DNA of 64,000 bases from Ascarosepion bandense (taxonomy: Eukaryota; Mollusca; Cephalopoda; Sepiida; Sepiidae). The translations under genes were made by a program, and so were the position numbers. Position 1 is the stretch's first letter; every line of letters begins with the position of its first letter. Below the pieces are notes generated by a model that worked only from the letters and a program-made list of their open reading frames with translations, ran no database searches and was not told where the DNA came from. Positions 1 to 11,439 of the stretch are shown in pieces. The stretch is taken from assembly GCA_037127315.1 (NCBI GenBank), contig JBBBDQ010001124.1, positions 1,670,001 through 1,734,000 on the forward strand, given 5' to 3'.

Positions 1-616
1 AAAGAAAGAAAGGGGGAAGTAATGGAGTGATGAAGAAGGAAAGAAAAACCTATAGAGGGATCTGTATCAATCAGGGTCTAAGAATTTAAGTAAGTCTTTT
101 TTTCTGTGGCAGCATTAGATCGCTTTTTTGTTGAGTAGTTTAGGGTTATTTATATGGCTTAAGATGACAAGCTTTCTAAAAGACATGGGTTATATTTATC
201 TCCTTTTCCATTGTAAGATTTAGATTCAGCTACAATATTCCAGGTAATAATTGAGTTCTTGTTATTGTTTTTTTAATTTTCAATTATATATGGATAAAAC
301 AGTGATTTTGCTGTATTTACTGTTGTTAAAAGATTATAAAATCTCAGCTTCCACCTGTTAGAGGTTGATCTAAAGTAAAATTTAATATCATCATCATCTG
401 AATGAATTTGAGCTCTATAAACAATACTTTCAAACATTCATTGGCCATTCAATGAACAGGTTTTATTGTTTTGGCAGATGCAATTATTTTTTGAAGGGTC
501 ATTATTCTTAGTAGTAGGGTAACTGATATTAATCAGGTGGGCCAAGTAGTTATCTAATATCATGGTATTATGCTTTTAAATATATTTATTTATGTTCTTA
601 ACACAACTATAACTGA
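1..616. other. No gene seen
   Basis: AT-rich non-coding sequence. I see no open frame with family resemblance, no recognisable repeat and no RNA gene. Confidence 0.6.
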
Positions 617-1114
617 CTAGCAGTATAGCCCGGCATTGCTTGGGTGTAATGAAAGCTTTAAAACTAATCCACGGTCCTGGAGCTCAGACTCTTTGGACGT
701 TGACACAAAAGACTAAAAAGCAATAGCTGTTTCCAGTTAAAACGAAACCGTAGACTGAAAGAAAATGAATGGATGTAAGTCAAATTTTGATTTCCTGGTA
801 TCGATATCAAATTTTCTGCACTATTGTAAGAACTGCAACCTTGAAACTTCTGAATATCGTTTCTTATGTCTGTCTATGAGTGTATCAAATTTGATTAAAA
901 TCGGACCACTCCTTCTAGAACCCGATTTTTTCCATTATCGATTTTCAATATTTATCGGGGGTACCTTGACACAAAACCTAGCTAAGAACACTTGCAGATG
1001 CTAATAGTACAACTGTGTAAATTTTCAAGAAAATCGGTTCAGCCGTTTTGGAGTCTATAGGTAATGGACACACACATATACAGAGACAAAGTTCCATTTA
1101 TAAATAAGTTTAGA
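617..1114 (-). mobile_element. Non-autonomous Helitron-like element
   Basis: Read on the minus strand it begins TCTAAACTTATTTATAAATG and ends in CTAG, with a short GC hairpin (CCCG...CGGG type) about 10 nt before the CTAG. It is flanked by A on the 5' side and T on the 3' side. These are Helitron hallmarks (5' TC, 3' hairpin plus CTRR, insertion between A and T). No Rep/helicase coding is present, so it would depend on a helper. Related copies in this window are at 37912, 38338, 41389, 49751 and three at 61421-62756. The class is inferred from ends only. Confidence 0.6.
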
Positions 1115-1159
1115 TTTTAACATTGTTTTTGTTGAAACGTTTTTTGGTGTGGGTGCATA

Positions 1160-2435
1160 GTAGAAATGTTTGTGAATTAAGTTTAGGAAGAATTTACCAA
1201 TGATTTTTTTTGGACATTACGGCTGAAGGGTGGGTTAAACCAAATAATGTTGCATTTATGTGAGTTCTGCTTATTTCTGCCTATCTTGTTTTTAATTTTA
1301 GAATTGTCAAAAATTTCTTTATTGCTAGAGTTGGTACTTAAACAAAATCAGATAGTTTTATGTAGGTTATTGATGATTTTGTGACGGGGTGATTTGATTC
1401 CCTGTTGATGTATTTATGGTTATGTGAGCCCTTAGTGTATAATTTGTACAAATCCTTGCTCAGGTTTAAAGTAACCTCTAAGACTTAAGCGTTAGTGATG
1501 GTAGTAATATTAAGGTTATAGTCTTTGAAAAATTTTATTAGTTTCTTACTAAGTTTGTCAGTTTTTTGTGGACTAATTTTACAGTGGATTATCAATCTGT
1601 AATCTCGGTAAATCCAGTATTACATAAATTAAATATGTGCCTAAGATTCCAGAGCCAAAAAATCCAACCAAGTCACAATCCTCAACAGAATCATATGTTC
1701 CCATAGAAATACTGAAAACAGGATTGTTTTTTCTAGTCCACAGGCACTCATCATAAAATAAGATAGATTTTGGGGCCTGTTTAATAATGTCAATATATTG
1801 GTCGCTGATGGGGCAGTAATTTTTAGCAAAATTTAAGTCTGTGGTTAGGAGTTTTTCAGATATTGATGGATAGATATCACAAATATCAAACTGGATGATT
1901 TTATTTTTCATTTTTGCAAACCAATCAATTACCTCAGCTGTGTTCTTCCATTGGTTCATGACTAAGGCATTCTTAGCGAATGCGGATGCTCTTTCACGGA
2001 TAATTCATGGAAGGGTTTGTGGGTTGTTTGTGAAATTCTGTTTATGATTTGTGATGAATGCCTGTTGCTTATGTAAAATTGGGACTCTAATATCTATTTT
2101 AAGTTTGTTAGTAATATTTTGGCTTCCTTGTTTATATTGGTTTCCCTGTTACTGAGCAACTTTTTTGCAGTTTTTGTTGATTTCGCGAAGAATGGCTTTG
2201 TGGTATGTCTCTGCATTAATAAAAAAAAATTCTGGCTTGTCCAATTTAATAATCATTTTATCAGATTAGTCAATTTAATAATTTTATCAAATGAGTCAAA
2301 CTTCAATATGGCCATTCGCATTGTCTTTTGTATTTTGCTAATGATATTTCAGGATTTAATTTTGTTAATTAGAACCAATAAGTCACTCTAAAATATTAAT
2401 AATTGCTTGTGAGGTGGTGGGATTTTTTCAGATTT
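1160..2435 (-). pseudogene. Reverse transcriptase pseudogene of an RT/GIY-YIG (Penelope-like) element
   Basis: The clearest part is a 126-codon frame at 1959-1579 with FDICDIYPSIS at residues 24-34, the first catalytic-Asp block of an RT family common in invertebrate genomes. Upstream (2120-1960) a continuing frame reads NKEAK...LKIDIRVP and then a spacer with a stop. Downstream the protein continues after a frameshift near 1660. The active-site block expected to read YRDDGL appears as YRDYRL near 1610-1593, so the second catalytic Asp is lost. Toward 1230 the ATLFGLTHP segment matches the IIWFNPP segment of the element at 25940-27785, which ties the two loci to one family. Frameshifts and stops make it non-functional. 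The assignment to Penelope-like elements rests on the RT plus GIY-YIG combination and is inferred. Confidence 0.7.
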
Positions 2436-2496
2436 AAACCTGTAAAAATATGTGTTATCTAGGATGGAGGAATCTGTGTTATCAGATCAATTCACA

Positions 2497-2812
2497 TCAC
2501 TATCAGTCAGTGAAGTGCCATACGTGATACACGCTTTGGGTGATCATGTCTTAAAAGAGACATGACTGAATGGGCAGAAGATTATCTCACAGTAGGTTGC
2601 CATTGCTTTCTGCGGTAGACTAGTTGCCAGCCAAGGCTATAGAACCCAATCTGTCCTATTATTTAACCCATAACTGGAGGGAAGAGTCAGATTAATACCT
2701 TTCCCAAGGGTATTTGTGTGGAAGTAAATACAAGGAATTCAACTCGAATTTGAACTTGGCACCCCGATTTGTCATTCCAAGTCAATATCCACTGCACCAC
2801 AACACACATCTG
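2497..2812 (-). mobile_element. tRNA-derived SINE, family A (near full length)
   Basis: On the minus strand it starts GGTGCAGTGGATAT-like, a good pol III A box (TGGTGCAGTGG). A B-box-like block follows (GTTCGAATTCC in better copies), then a conserved body with TCTTCCCTCCAGTTATGGG and TCTATAGCCTTGGCTGGCAA, and it ends at a TTAACTGACTGACTG-type tail. More than ten copies in both orientations occur in the window, which makes this the commonest SINE here. Confidence 0.85.
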
Positions 2813-2881
2813 CCACATCACTATATCAATGTATATAGATAGATAGATAGATATTGTGTATCTGGGCAATAATCTCTCTTT

Positions 2882-2972
2882 TGTGCAGATTTCATTAAAA
2901 ATGACAGGTATTATCATTATATAAAAACTTAATGATAATACCTTGTCTGTCATTTTTAATGAAATCTGCACA
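2882..2972. repeat. Long hairpin (38-nt arms)
   Basis: Inverted arms of 25 bp (TGTGCAGATTTCATTAAAAA... and its exact complement) plus 13 bp (GGTATTATCATTA) enclose a roughly 10-nt loop. There is one 5-nt bulge (TTGTC) in the 3' arm. It lies between a SINE-A and a SINE-B copy. It could be a recent foldback, a replication template-switch product or a small-RNA precursor; the sequence alone cannot decide. Confidence 0.8.
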
Positions 2973-2989
2973 TCTACCGCCTTCTACCA

Positions 2990-3122
2990 AGTACCCATAG
3001 CTCAGAGGAAGGATCACCGCATGACACCAATTCGTTCGGGTTTCAATTCTGGGGTAAAAGCAATCGGATGTCTAACTGTACTGATGAGCTGCGATACGCA
3101 AAACAGATCTGTCTGCAGATGA
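2990..3122 (+). mobile_element. tRNA-derived SINE, family B, with hammerhead motif and TA tail
   Basis: The A box TAGCTCAGAGG and a B-box-like GGGTTTCAATTC form a tRNA-like head of about 75 bp. About 30 bp later comes a CTGATGA hammerhead core, and the unit runs out into (TA)n(CA)n at 3123-3160. Other copies are at 3516, 15475 and 25320. No coding capacity; it would need LINE machinery in trans. Confidence 0.7.
3076..3118 (+). ncRNA. Hammerhead-like ribozyme in SINE-B (degenerate)
   Basis: Stem I CTGTA (3076-3080) pairs with TGCAG (3114-3118). The CTGATGA core is intact at 3081-3087. Stem III ACAGATCTGT is followed by C as the cleavage-site base. Stem II is damaged and the conserved GAA reads AAA, so cleavage activity is unlikely. 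Relative to the 15488-15531 copy, stem I carries two compensatory pair changes. Confidence 0.55.
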
Positions 3123-3123
3123 C

Positions 3124-3161
<38 letters not shown>

Positions 3162-3515
3162 AGAGTTGTTGGGTAGATTTAAATTACACCACTAAAAAAA
3201 GTTGTATTAGAAAGTGCTCAATACCTGTTTAAAGGAAAAATGAAAATGAAGCTTTAACATATAAAGCTTTTAGATATTTAAGTTACATATGCATATATAC
3301 ACATATGTAAGTATGTTTATTTATTCATACATACATACATATATATATATATATAGATATATATATATATATATATATCTAAGAAATGATTAGTTCGAAC
3401 ATTATTCGTGATCGATACTCGTTTTTAAATAGATATTCTGTTTATAATCTAACAATATTATATATTTATTTCTACTGGCCTGATTATTTACGATAAATTT
3501 ATATATAAATTTCTG

Positions 3516-3640
3516 CCAATTTGGTCAGGTTTCAATCCTGGGTTAAAAGCAATCGGAATCTAACCTTACTGATGAGCTGTGATACAGCAAAACAGATCTG
3601 TCTGCGGATGACTATATATATATATATATATATATATATT
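3516..3640 (+). mobile_element. SINE-B copy, 5'-truncated, with hammerhead motif
   Basis: It begins inside the tRNA-like head (B box GGTTTCAATCCTGG) and continues through the ribozyme motif into (TA)n. The hammerhead at 3564-3607 has a CTGATGA core and a perfect 5-bp stem II (GCTGT gat ACAGC). GAA is mutated to AAA and stem I is imperfect, so it is probably inactive. Confidence 0.65.
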
Positions 3641-3776
3641 ATGAGTTTTGTAAACCATTAGGGTTGTAGAATATGTACTGCAGCCATAACAACAGTGGTG
3701 TGTCCTGGCCATAGTGCCCAATCCTTTCCAGGTTAGTTTGAATTTGGTTTTTCTTTTTTTAAACTGGTTTCTAACC

Positions 3777-3945
3777 AAAGCTATAAGGTTCAGTTTGTTT
3801 AGCTATTTACCTATAACTGGGAGTAAAACAGATGAATTCTCAAGGGTATTTGCACGTAAGTGAACATAATGATTTCTACTGGAATTTGAATTCAATTCCT
3901 TGATTTCTCTTTTTGAGCCACTATCTATTACACTAATGCTCATTT
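3777..3945 (-). mobile_element. Diverged SINE-A fragment
   Basis: Minus-strand match to the 5' half of SINE-A: head, B-box region, then CTTGAGAATTC in place of CTTGGGAAAGG, and the CCAGTTATAGG block. Many substitutions indicate an old copy. Confidence 0.6.
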
Positions 3946-4188
3946 ATCCATCTTATCCATATCTGTGTGTGTGTGATCAATAAATCCATAATCTAATGAT
4001 GAAAAGTTCATTCATATTATAATATTAAATATGATCCCCATCCTTGTCAATGCACTAGAAAAAATATTATTCTCCATTAATCATATAGATCAAACATATA
4101 CTGAAAATTTCAGACCTATATATGGATATGCAAGCATGTATACATATGGATGTGTACATACATGTCATCACATGAATATAATCTCATG

Positions 4189-4230
<42 letters not shown>

Positions 4231-4842
4231 TCTAACTCCATATGTATATATGTAGCATTAAATTGTAATGATGTTTAGTTCCACAGTTCCTTTTTTTTCC
4301 CAGTAATTAACTAGTGGAAAGGCATTTTATGCAAGTTTGAGTTTTAAGTTTTATTTAATGGCATATCAACCTCTGTGGATTATTTAATGCCAAAAAGGTG
4401 GGGTTTTAAGTTTTTTCTATTTTTTTTTGTTTTTTTTTTATGTTTGATTATAGTGAGAAGGCTGATTTAGTCAGATTTTAATGAGAATCTTTTGGTTTTA
4501 TTTTTTATTTTAGAAAACTGAAAATGTCTTCTAGTTTTGTATTCAAAAATGTTTTCCTGAGAAAATTTTTTTCCTTCAAAAATGTGTTACAGTAATAATT
4601 TGTTCTTCAAAAATGTATTGTTATGAATATTTTTTATAAAAGTCTATTTTTATACTTTCATAGTGTTTTGATTCTAGTTTGGGTGAGGGTAACTATTTGC
4701 CCATAGCTGGGACCCGAATAAGTGCTACCACTTCGGGTCAGGGTGGACCTGAGAACAACAGCAATTAAGAGGTGGTTCCATGCTTCTCACAACCTCCCAA
4801 GCAGAGGCCTTGTTGCCAGATGCAGTTTACCATCATGCCCAG
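3946..4842. other. No gene seen; simple repeats and AT-rich DNA
   Basis: Contains the (CA)n(TA)n tract 4186-4228 and T-rich stretches. The short open frames here translate microsatellite sequence and are not genes. Confidence 0.6.
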
Positions 4843-5030
4843 GACCCCATTTTATGCAAGCAAATATTTTTTCATAAAATGCTCAATATCAAGATAAGAA
4901 TAGAGAAAAGCAAATGACCCTAAAGGGTGAAGACATAATTATGCCCTCACAAAACTTCAAAGTCAGCATGACCAAACTAATGCTTCTCAGCTAAGTGACA
5001 AGCTTCTTCCCATTAATTCCAGGTATATAT
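4843..5030 (+). repeat. Interspersed repeat D
   Basis: Shares a TAAA-GTGCTYAATATCAAGAT block and a downstream CTTCACAAAACTT block with 41126-41388, and more weakly with 6110-6240. It runs into a TA tract at 5031. Class unknown; no coding. Confidence 0.5.
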
Positions 5031-5248
5031 GTTTATATATATATATATATATATATATAATAAAAATGTATTTTTATGGCATGTTATATTTATGAGTAAC
5101 ACTGATCAATATCAGGGATGAAACATATGTAAATATAAAAGTTAACACTGTTTTCATCACCAAGTATTGATATTATGTTTCATTCCAGCATGAAATGGAC
5201 TACTACCCCTCAGTAGTGACCCCATGTTCACTCATATATATATAATGT

Positions 5249-5291
<43 letters not shown>

Positions 5292-5439
5292 GTCAATATT
5301 TATATATATGTAATGTAGCTGCTTAAATCTCACTATTGGAATATGGAGGAAATTAGGGTGGTTGGTTACAATGTGGTTAGCATGGTGGGTTTGAGCCATG
5401 AATTTTAGAACTGGTGGAAATCATGAATGCAGTTCATCT

Positions 5440-5648
5440 GAACAATTTCCTTGGACAGCTTCTTGCCACAAGCCACTGCTTGATGGAACTGACTCCCATA
5501 AAGACCCTTTTTCAATAACTATAATCTTAACCTATTCATGTCTTGGGTTAACAGTTATCTTCCCCGCATATTCACATTTCTCTTATTCTGTAACATCTCT
5601 AACTTGAGTGGCTCCCGTGCCTTGTAAATGGTGGAATGGTGGACCTCA

Positions 5649-5650
<2 letters not shown>
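5440..5650 (+). repeat. Interspersed repeat E
   Basis: Shares ordered blocks with 16260-16455 and 30220-30415: an AATCTTAACCT... segment and a terminal CTTGAGTGGC...CCTTG segment. Fragments of the last block occur inverted near 6340 and 53045. It is followed by a long (TA)n tract. Non-coding; class unknown. Confidence 0.5.

Positions 5651-5703
<53 letters not shown>
5651..5703. repeat. (TA)n microsatellite
   Basis: About 26 TA units directly after repeat E. A perfect dinucleotide tract. Confidence 0.95.
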
Positions 5704-5704
<1 letters not shown>

Positions 5705-5811
5705 CCTACTCTAATTAAGCACACTAAAAAAAGGTCAACACAATAACAAGCAATTATAAAACAATTAATCACCCATATCATTTTAGAAATAAAAGAATCA
5801 CTCATGCACAA

Positions 5812-6095
5812 AGATTTTTTTTTAATCATTTCACCCCAAGCAAGGCATTCCATTGCCACTATTGCCACTACATAGGGGAAGGTAAAGAGAAGGAGTGGTT
5901 AGGTGTAGGAAATGTCAGAAGGAAGGTGATAGATGGGTAAGGATACCGAGGATGAGGCTTGGGCAGATGGGAAGAGTGTTTGAAAGAATGGGAGTTAGTG
6001 TGTTAGGAGGTGTCTATTGACCTTACATTTAAACTCCTGGAGATTGTAGCCTTTGGGGGGGGGGAGCAATCATGTGGAAAGGAATTCCACAGTAA
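5812..6095 (-). mobile_element. jockey/CR1-like LINE, 3' UTR fragment with poly(A)
   Basis: On the plus strand it opens with a T run (the LINE poly(A)) followed by ATCATTTCACCCCAAGCAAG, the fixed 3' end of the LINE whose RT lies at 34386-36105. It ends within the 3' UTR near TTCCACAG, so this is a severely 5'-truncated insertion. Confidence 0.8.
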
Positions 6096-6234
6096 ACTTC
6101 ATGTAAATATGAAAAAAAAATGGGAAACAACAGCAAAAAATAAAAACCCCAAAGACTGAAAACATCACATTAATGCCTTGTGAAATGACTGAAACAATAC
6201 TGCTCAGTTAAATAAAAAATCTCTCCACACTAAT

Positions 6235-6300
<66 letters not shown>
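6235..6300. repeat. (CA)n(TA)n microsatellite
   Basis: A compound tract following a diverged repeat-D-like segment (about 6110-6234). Confidence 0.9.
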
Positions 6301-6303
<3 letters not shown>

Positions 6304-6935
6304 CATCAATGGATTCATAACCTGATAGTTCTTAAAGAACAAGGCCCAAGAGCCACTCAATGTAGAAGTTAATGAGTGAGATTCTAAGGAAGAGGGTAGT
6401 AAGAGAGTATTATAAGAACATGTAGGATAAATATCATTTGATCCTGGTGTTATTTTAAATTTTTCATTATAATCTCTATTTTTGTCTATGTATTTAAGCC
6501 AATTTAGCTCTATTAATAAGTCTACATGATTTTAGATTTCTACAATAGAATGTTTGATATAACATTCTAAATTTCAAATGCATAATTTAAAATCAAAATT
6601 CAGATCATAACTATACCAGATTAAATGTTATTGATCCACAATGGCAGATATACACTTGCACATATCATGTGAATATATGTGTCGGTTTATTATATTGTCT
6701 TGCGTTTTATATTCATACATTGTTGATGCTTTTAACTTAATCTACATTTTTAGTCTAAAATAAAGGAAATGATGTTTGAAGTGGAAGTGTGTTTGAATGA
6801 CAAATGGATCGATGAACCTAGAGGGAGAATTTTTTCATGTAGAATTATTGTTAAGACTCAAGGGAAGTCAAGAACAATTTTTCAAAAATAGTTCAGTTAT
6901 TCACTGATGATATTCATTGGTAATTATATGTCTCT
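6301..6935. other. No gene seen
   Basis: AT-rich sequence. An inverted scrap of repeat E lies near 6340; otherwise nothing recognisable. Confidence 0.55.
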
Positions 6936-6940
6936 GCATT

Positions 6941-9432
6941 TGTTACGTCGGGTAACAGCATTATATGAAATAATACAAAACAATGTAATAGTATAAAAGT
7001 AGGTGTATTGACAGGAAAGAGAAGTATTTACAAGAGGTGAGGATTAGTAGAATACAGAACAAGGTAACTAGTATACAGTATCGTCATAGATACGTGATAG
7101 ATTGACTAGTATTACAAGAGGTGTGAATTAGAATACAGAACAAGGTAACTAGTATACAGTATCGTCATAGAGACGTGATAGATTGACTAGTATTACAAGA
7201 GGTGAGAATTAGTAGAATTCAAAACAAGGTAACTAGTATACAGTATCGTCATAGAGACGTGATAGATTGGCTAGTATTACAAGAGGTGAGAATTAGTAGA
7301 ATACAGAACAAGGTAACTAGTATACAGTATCGTCGTAGAGATGTGATAGATTGACTAGTATTACAAGAGGTGAGAATTAGTAGAATACAGAACAAGGTAA
7401 CTAGTATACAGTATCGTCGTAGAGACGTGATAGATTGACTAGTATTACAAGAGGTGAGAATTAGTAGAATACAGAACAAGGTAACTAGTATACAGTATCG
7501 TCGTAGAGACGTGATAGATTGACTAGTATTACAAGAGGTGAGAATTAGTAGAATACAGAACAAGGTAACTAGTATACAGTATCGTCGTAGAGACGTGATA
7601 GATTGACTAGTATTACAAGAGGTGAGAATTAGTAGAATACAGAACAAGGTAACTAGTATACAGTATCGTCGTAGAGACGTGATAGATTGACTAGTATTAC
7701 AAGAGGTGAGAATTAGTAGAATACAGAACAAGGTAACTAGTATACAGTATCGTTGTAGAGACGTGATAGATTGACTAGTATTACAAGAGGTGTGAATTAG
7801 AATACAGAACAAGGTAACTAGTATACAGTATCGTCATAGAGACGTGATAGATTGACTAGTATTACAAGAGGTGAGAATTAGTAGAATTCAAAACAAGGTA
7901 ACTAGTATACAGTATCGTCATAGAGACGTGATAGATTGGCTAGTATTACAAGAGGTGAGAATTAGTAGAATACAGAACAAGGTAAGTAGTATACAGTATC
8001 GTCGTAGAGACGTGATAGATTGACTAGTATTACAAGAGGTGAGAATTAGTAGAATACAGAACAAGGTAACTAGTATACAGTATCGTCGTAGAGACGTGAT
8101 AGATTGACTAGTATTACAAGAGGTGAGAATTAGTAGAATACAGAACAAGGTAACTAGTATACAGTATCGTCGTAGAGACGTGATAGATTGACTAGTATTA
8201 CAAGAGGTGAGAATTAGTAGAATACAGAACAAGGTAACTAGTATACAGTATCGTCGTAGAGACGTGATAGATTGACTAGTATTACAAGAGGTGAGAATTA
8301 GTAGAATACAGAACAAGGTAACTAGTATACAGTATCGTCGTAGAGACGTGATAGATTGACTAGTATTACAAGAGGTGAGAATTAGTAGAATACAGAACAA
8401 GGTAACTAGTATACAGTATCGTCGTAGAGACGTGATAGATTGACTAGTATTACAAGAGGTGAGAATTAGTAGAATACAGAACAAGGTAACTAGTATACAG
8501 TATCGTCGTAGAGACGTGATAGATTGACTAGTATTACAAGAGGTGAGAATTAGTAGAATACAGAACAAGGTAACTAGTATAGAGTATCGCCGTATAGACG
8601 TGATAGATTGACTAGTATTACAAGAGGTGAGAATTAGTAGAATACAGAACAAGGTAACTAGTATACGGTATCGTCGTAGAGACGTGATAGATTGACTAGT
8701 ATTACAAGAGGTGAGAATTAGAATACAGAACAAGGTAACTAGTATAGAGTATCGTCGTAGAGACATCATAGATTGACTAGTATTACAAGAGGTGAGAATT
8801 AGTAGAATACAGAACAAGGTAACTAGTATACAGTATCGTCGTATAGACGTGATAGATTGACTAGTATTACAAGAGGTGAGAATTAGTAGAATACAGAACA
8901 AGGTAACTAGTATACAGTATCGTTGTAGAGACGTGATAGATTGGCTAGTATTACAAGAGGTGAGAATTAGAATACAGAACAAGGTAACTAGTATAGAGTA
9001 TCGTCGTAGAGACATCATAGATTGACTAGTATTACAAGAGGTGAGAATTAGTAGAATACAGAACAAGGTAACTAGTATACAGTATCGTCGTAGAGACATG
9101 ATAGATTGACTAGTATTACAAGAGGTGAGAATTAGTAGAATACAGAACAAGGTAACTAGTATACAGTATCGTCGTATAGACGTGATAGATTGACTAGTAT
9201 TACAAGAGGTGAGAATTAGTAGAATACAGAACAAGGTAATTAGTGTACAGTATCGATGCAGAGACTTGATAGATTGACTAATAGAATACTTCCAGTGCAA
9301 TTCCGGAAATACCCGACTGACTCGCTCACTCGACTTCCTTCCTCAACTTCCTTCCTCAAGGTATAATCACTACTATTTTATATAGTGATTCGAATACTCC
9401 ATTTCTGTGGAAAGGTGGAGAGCGCCCCAACA
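6941..9432 (-). mobile_element. Probable solo LTR inflated by an internal minisatellite
   Basis: The ends are TGTTACG... on the left and ...CCCCAACA on the right, giving TGTT/AACA inverted termini. They are flanked by near-identical 5-mers GCATT (6936-6940) and GTATT (9433-9437), a plausible target-site duplication. Read on the minus strand it begins TGTTGGGGCGCTCTCC and has a TATA-like CTATATAAAATA soon after. Its non-repetitive part shares an AGTCAGTCG...TTCCGG string with the solo LTR at 49284-49575. Nearly all the remaining length is the 84-bp array. Orientation and LTR status are inferred from the termini. Confidence 0.5.
7010..9290. repeat. 84-bp minisatellite, about 27 copies
   Basis: Head-to-tail units of 84 bp (several of 81 bp lacking one TAG), including GATAGATTGACTAGTATTAC and AACAAGGTAACTAGTATACA. 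Because 84 and 81 are multiples of three, the minus strand stays open for 187 and 460 codons (7812-7249, 9300-7918) as a 28-residue peptide repeat. Units at the centre are nearly identical, while those near both ends and around 8580-9010 carry shared variants. This indicates internal expansion by unequal exchange. Confidence 0.95.
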
Positions 9433-9437
9433 GTATT

Positions 9438-10183
9438 GTATATGTAGGTAGTGGTGGCCTTCAGAATTTCCAGAAACAGGTTCTATAAAAACAGGTCATG
9501 TTAAGGAACCTTTTCTGCTTATTTTCTTTTTGAATGGAAACAAATCACTTTATAGTATCAAAAAAAATTAAATAATTTTGATAATTTAACAGAAAATGTT
9601 TTTTTATTAAGATATTTCTGGATTGAATGTCTGTTCTCATCACATTTCTGTTTGAAAGTATGATGCTTGACTCTCGTGTCATCAGCTGTGTTATGGTTTC
9701 TTAGCCACGTTCGGTGTGAATAACTGCAGCCCCAAAGATCCAATGAGGACCTATCAAATTCATGACGAGAAGATTTTCACATTTTTAACTTCAAGACAAT
9801 AGGGGGCATGTATCTATTAGACTTTCATGAGGCACACGCACAAGTGTAACATAACTAACATTTTACCTAGACCATATATAAGATTATTTTTGGATAATCC
9901 AACAAGCACTTCACTAAGATTTTATAACTTAAATAATTAGTTTGCATGAACTGGTAGAATGCCACCACTGTATGTAGGTGTATATGCAATATATACATGT
10001 GTGTGTGTTTTTTAAATTTTCATTTGTAGGAGATATGTACTCAGTATCAGAAATAGAGCATTTGTTGGTATAGAAGATGTGAACATAAGAATCAATAAGG
10101 CATAGTCAGAGGTCCTACAATGTCTGATTTTATTGTGAAAGTCAATGATTTCCTCTTCGAATAGGTATTTGTTCAGAAAGTCA
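9438..10183. other. No gene seen
   Basis: Ordinary AT-rich sequence with no recognised repeat or coding similarity. Confidence 0.5.
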
Positions 10184-10487
10184 GTCAGTCAGTTAAGTGC
10201 CATACATGATACACACTTGGGCGATCATGTCTTGAAAGAGACATGACTGAGTGGGGAGAAGATTATCCTACAGTAGGTTGTCATTACTTTTTGTGATATA
10301 CTGGTTGCCAACCAAGGCCATAGAACCCAGTCTGTCCTGTTATTTAACCCATAACTGGAGGGAAGAGCCAGATAAATACCTTTTCCAAAGGGTATTTGGG
10401 TGAAAGTGAATGCAACAAATTCAACTGGAATTCAAACTCGGCTCTCCGATTTCTCGTTCCAAGCCAATATCCACTGCCTCACAACAT
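10184..10487 (-). mobile_element. SINE-A copy, near full length
   Basis: All SINE-A blocks are present on the minus strand: head near the right end (degraded TGAGGCAGTGG), the CCAGTTATGGG body and the CAGTCAGTCAGT-side tail at the left end. Confidence 0.85.
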
Positions 10488-10934
10488 TATTCTAATATTA
10501 GAATAAACACTTTAATTTTGTTCTATGTTATTATAAAAGTTGCACAAAAATACATCACTCATTTCCAATGATTAAAGTGTTGATATCTGTCATGGTGGCA
10601 TCATCCATACAATGGATTGAACTCTTTCTTCTACTACATATACTTCCCCTCACAAGAGGAGAGTAGATCAGCATAAAGCAGATCAGCAATAGGCAGAGAT
10701 AGCCAAGACTTCTACCGTACTATTATTGTGAGACCCAGTTCTAGTATTACTACTTAACCCATATTTATCGTTCTACTAACAGAGTTCCAAGTATTTGTAT
10801 TTTGCTGTGTTTAATATATATCTATCATTATTTCCTATTTTGGTGGTTGTTGTATTATTAATTCTTGCTGGACTTCTTAAACAGGTCCACAACAATAGCC
10901 ATTAAATCAGTCTCTTTTAGACATTATATACTCC
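10488..10934. other. No gene seen
   Basis: AT-rich spacer between a SINE-A copy and the mariner remnant. Confidence 0.5.
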
Positions 10935-11410
10935 TCATTTCATGCGTTTACTCTTTTTATACATGAAACTAAGTTTAGTCATAATGCTTCTCAAACTGTT
11001 TCTAGCATTAAAAGAGCCTGTGGTGAAGGATCCACTTGTGATCAGGCAGTAAGATCTTTGTTTCTGAAGTTCTGTACCGAGTATGAAAGTCTTGAAGATC
11101 AAGATGGCAGAGGACATTCAACAGCAATTGTCAATAGACATCTGAAAACACTAACTGAACGAAACCCATGTCAAAGTGTCAGAAATGTCTCAGACAGTGG
11201 GTGTCAGTATTTCAACAATATTGAACAATCTCAATAAAATTGGCAAACTCAGTAGAAGTCAAAGAGTTTGAAGTTTTGAAATGTGTTCAATGCTGCATCC
11301 ACAAAATCCAAATGATCCAATTCTTGATTGAATAGTGACTTGTGATGAGAAATGGATCTTTTATGATAACCGCAAACAATCAACTCAAGGGCGGACCATG
11401 GTGTAAGACT
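10935..11410 (+). pseudogene. mariner-type transposase pseudogene, N-terminal half
   Basis: Starting near 10950 the frame reads FIHETKFSHNASQTVSSIK then ACGEGSTC, the N-terminal helix-turn-helix region of mariner transposases. SLEDQDGRGHST follows, corresponding to the LEDxPRSGRPS linker. After a frameshift comes SISTILNNLNKIGK, and after more lesions DPILD-stop-IVTCDEKWIFYDNRK (11316-11390), which contains the first catalytic Asp block (CDEKW). The copy stops there, so the second and third catalytic residues are missing. At least two frameshifts and one stop make it dead. A Gypsy-like LTR fragment begins about 50 bp downstream and may have truncated it. Confidence 0.8.
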
Positions 11411-11439
11411 CATACATTTGAAAAACAAAATCGCACCAA

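Noticed and set aside
7010..9290. CRISPR-like array
   Set aside because: Units are contiguous with no variable spacers, in a eukaryotic context.
7249..9300. Long minus-strand open frames of 187 and 460 codons encoding a 28-residue repeat
   Set aside because: They are an arithmetic consequence of an 84/81-bp tandem array free of stops in one frame. They begin and end with the array, and frame-breaking flanks show no exon signals.
9660..9700. TCATCAG near 9681 as a hammerhead core
   Set aside because: No GAA element or helices downstream on the minus strand.
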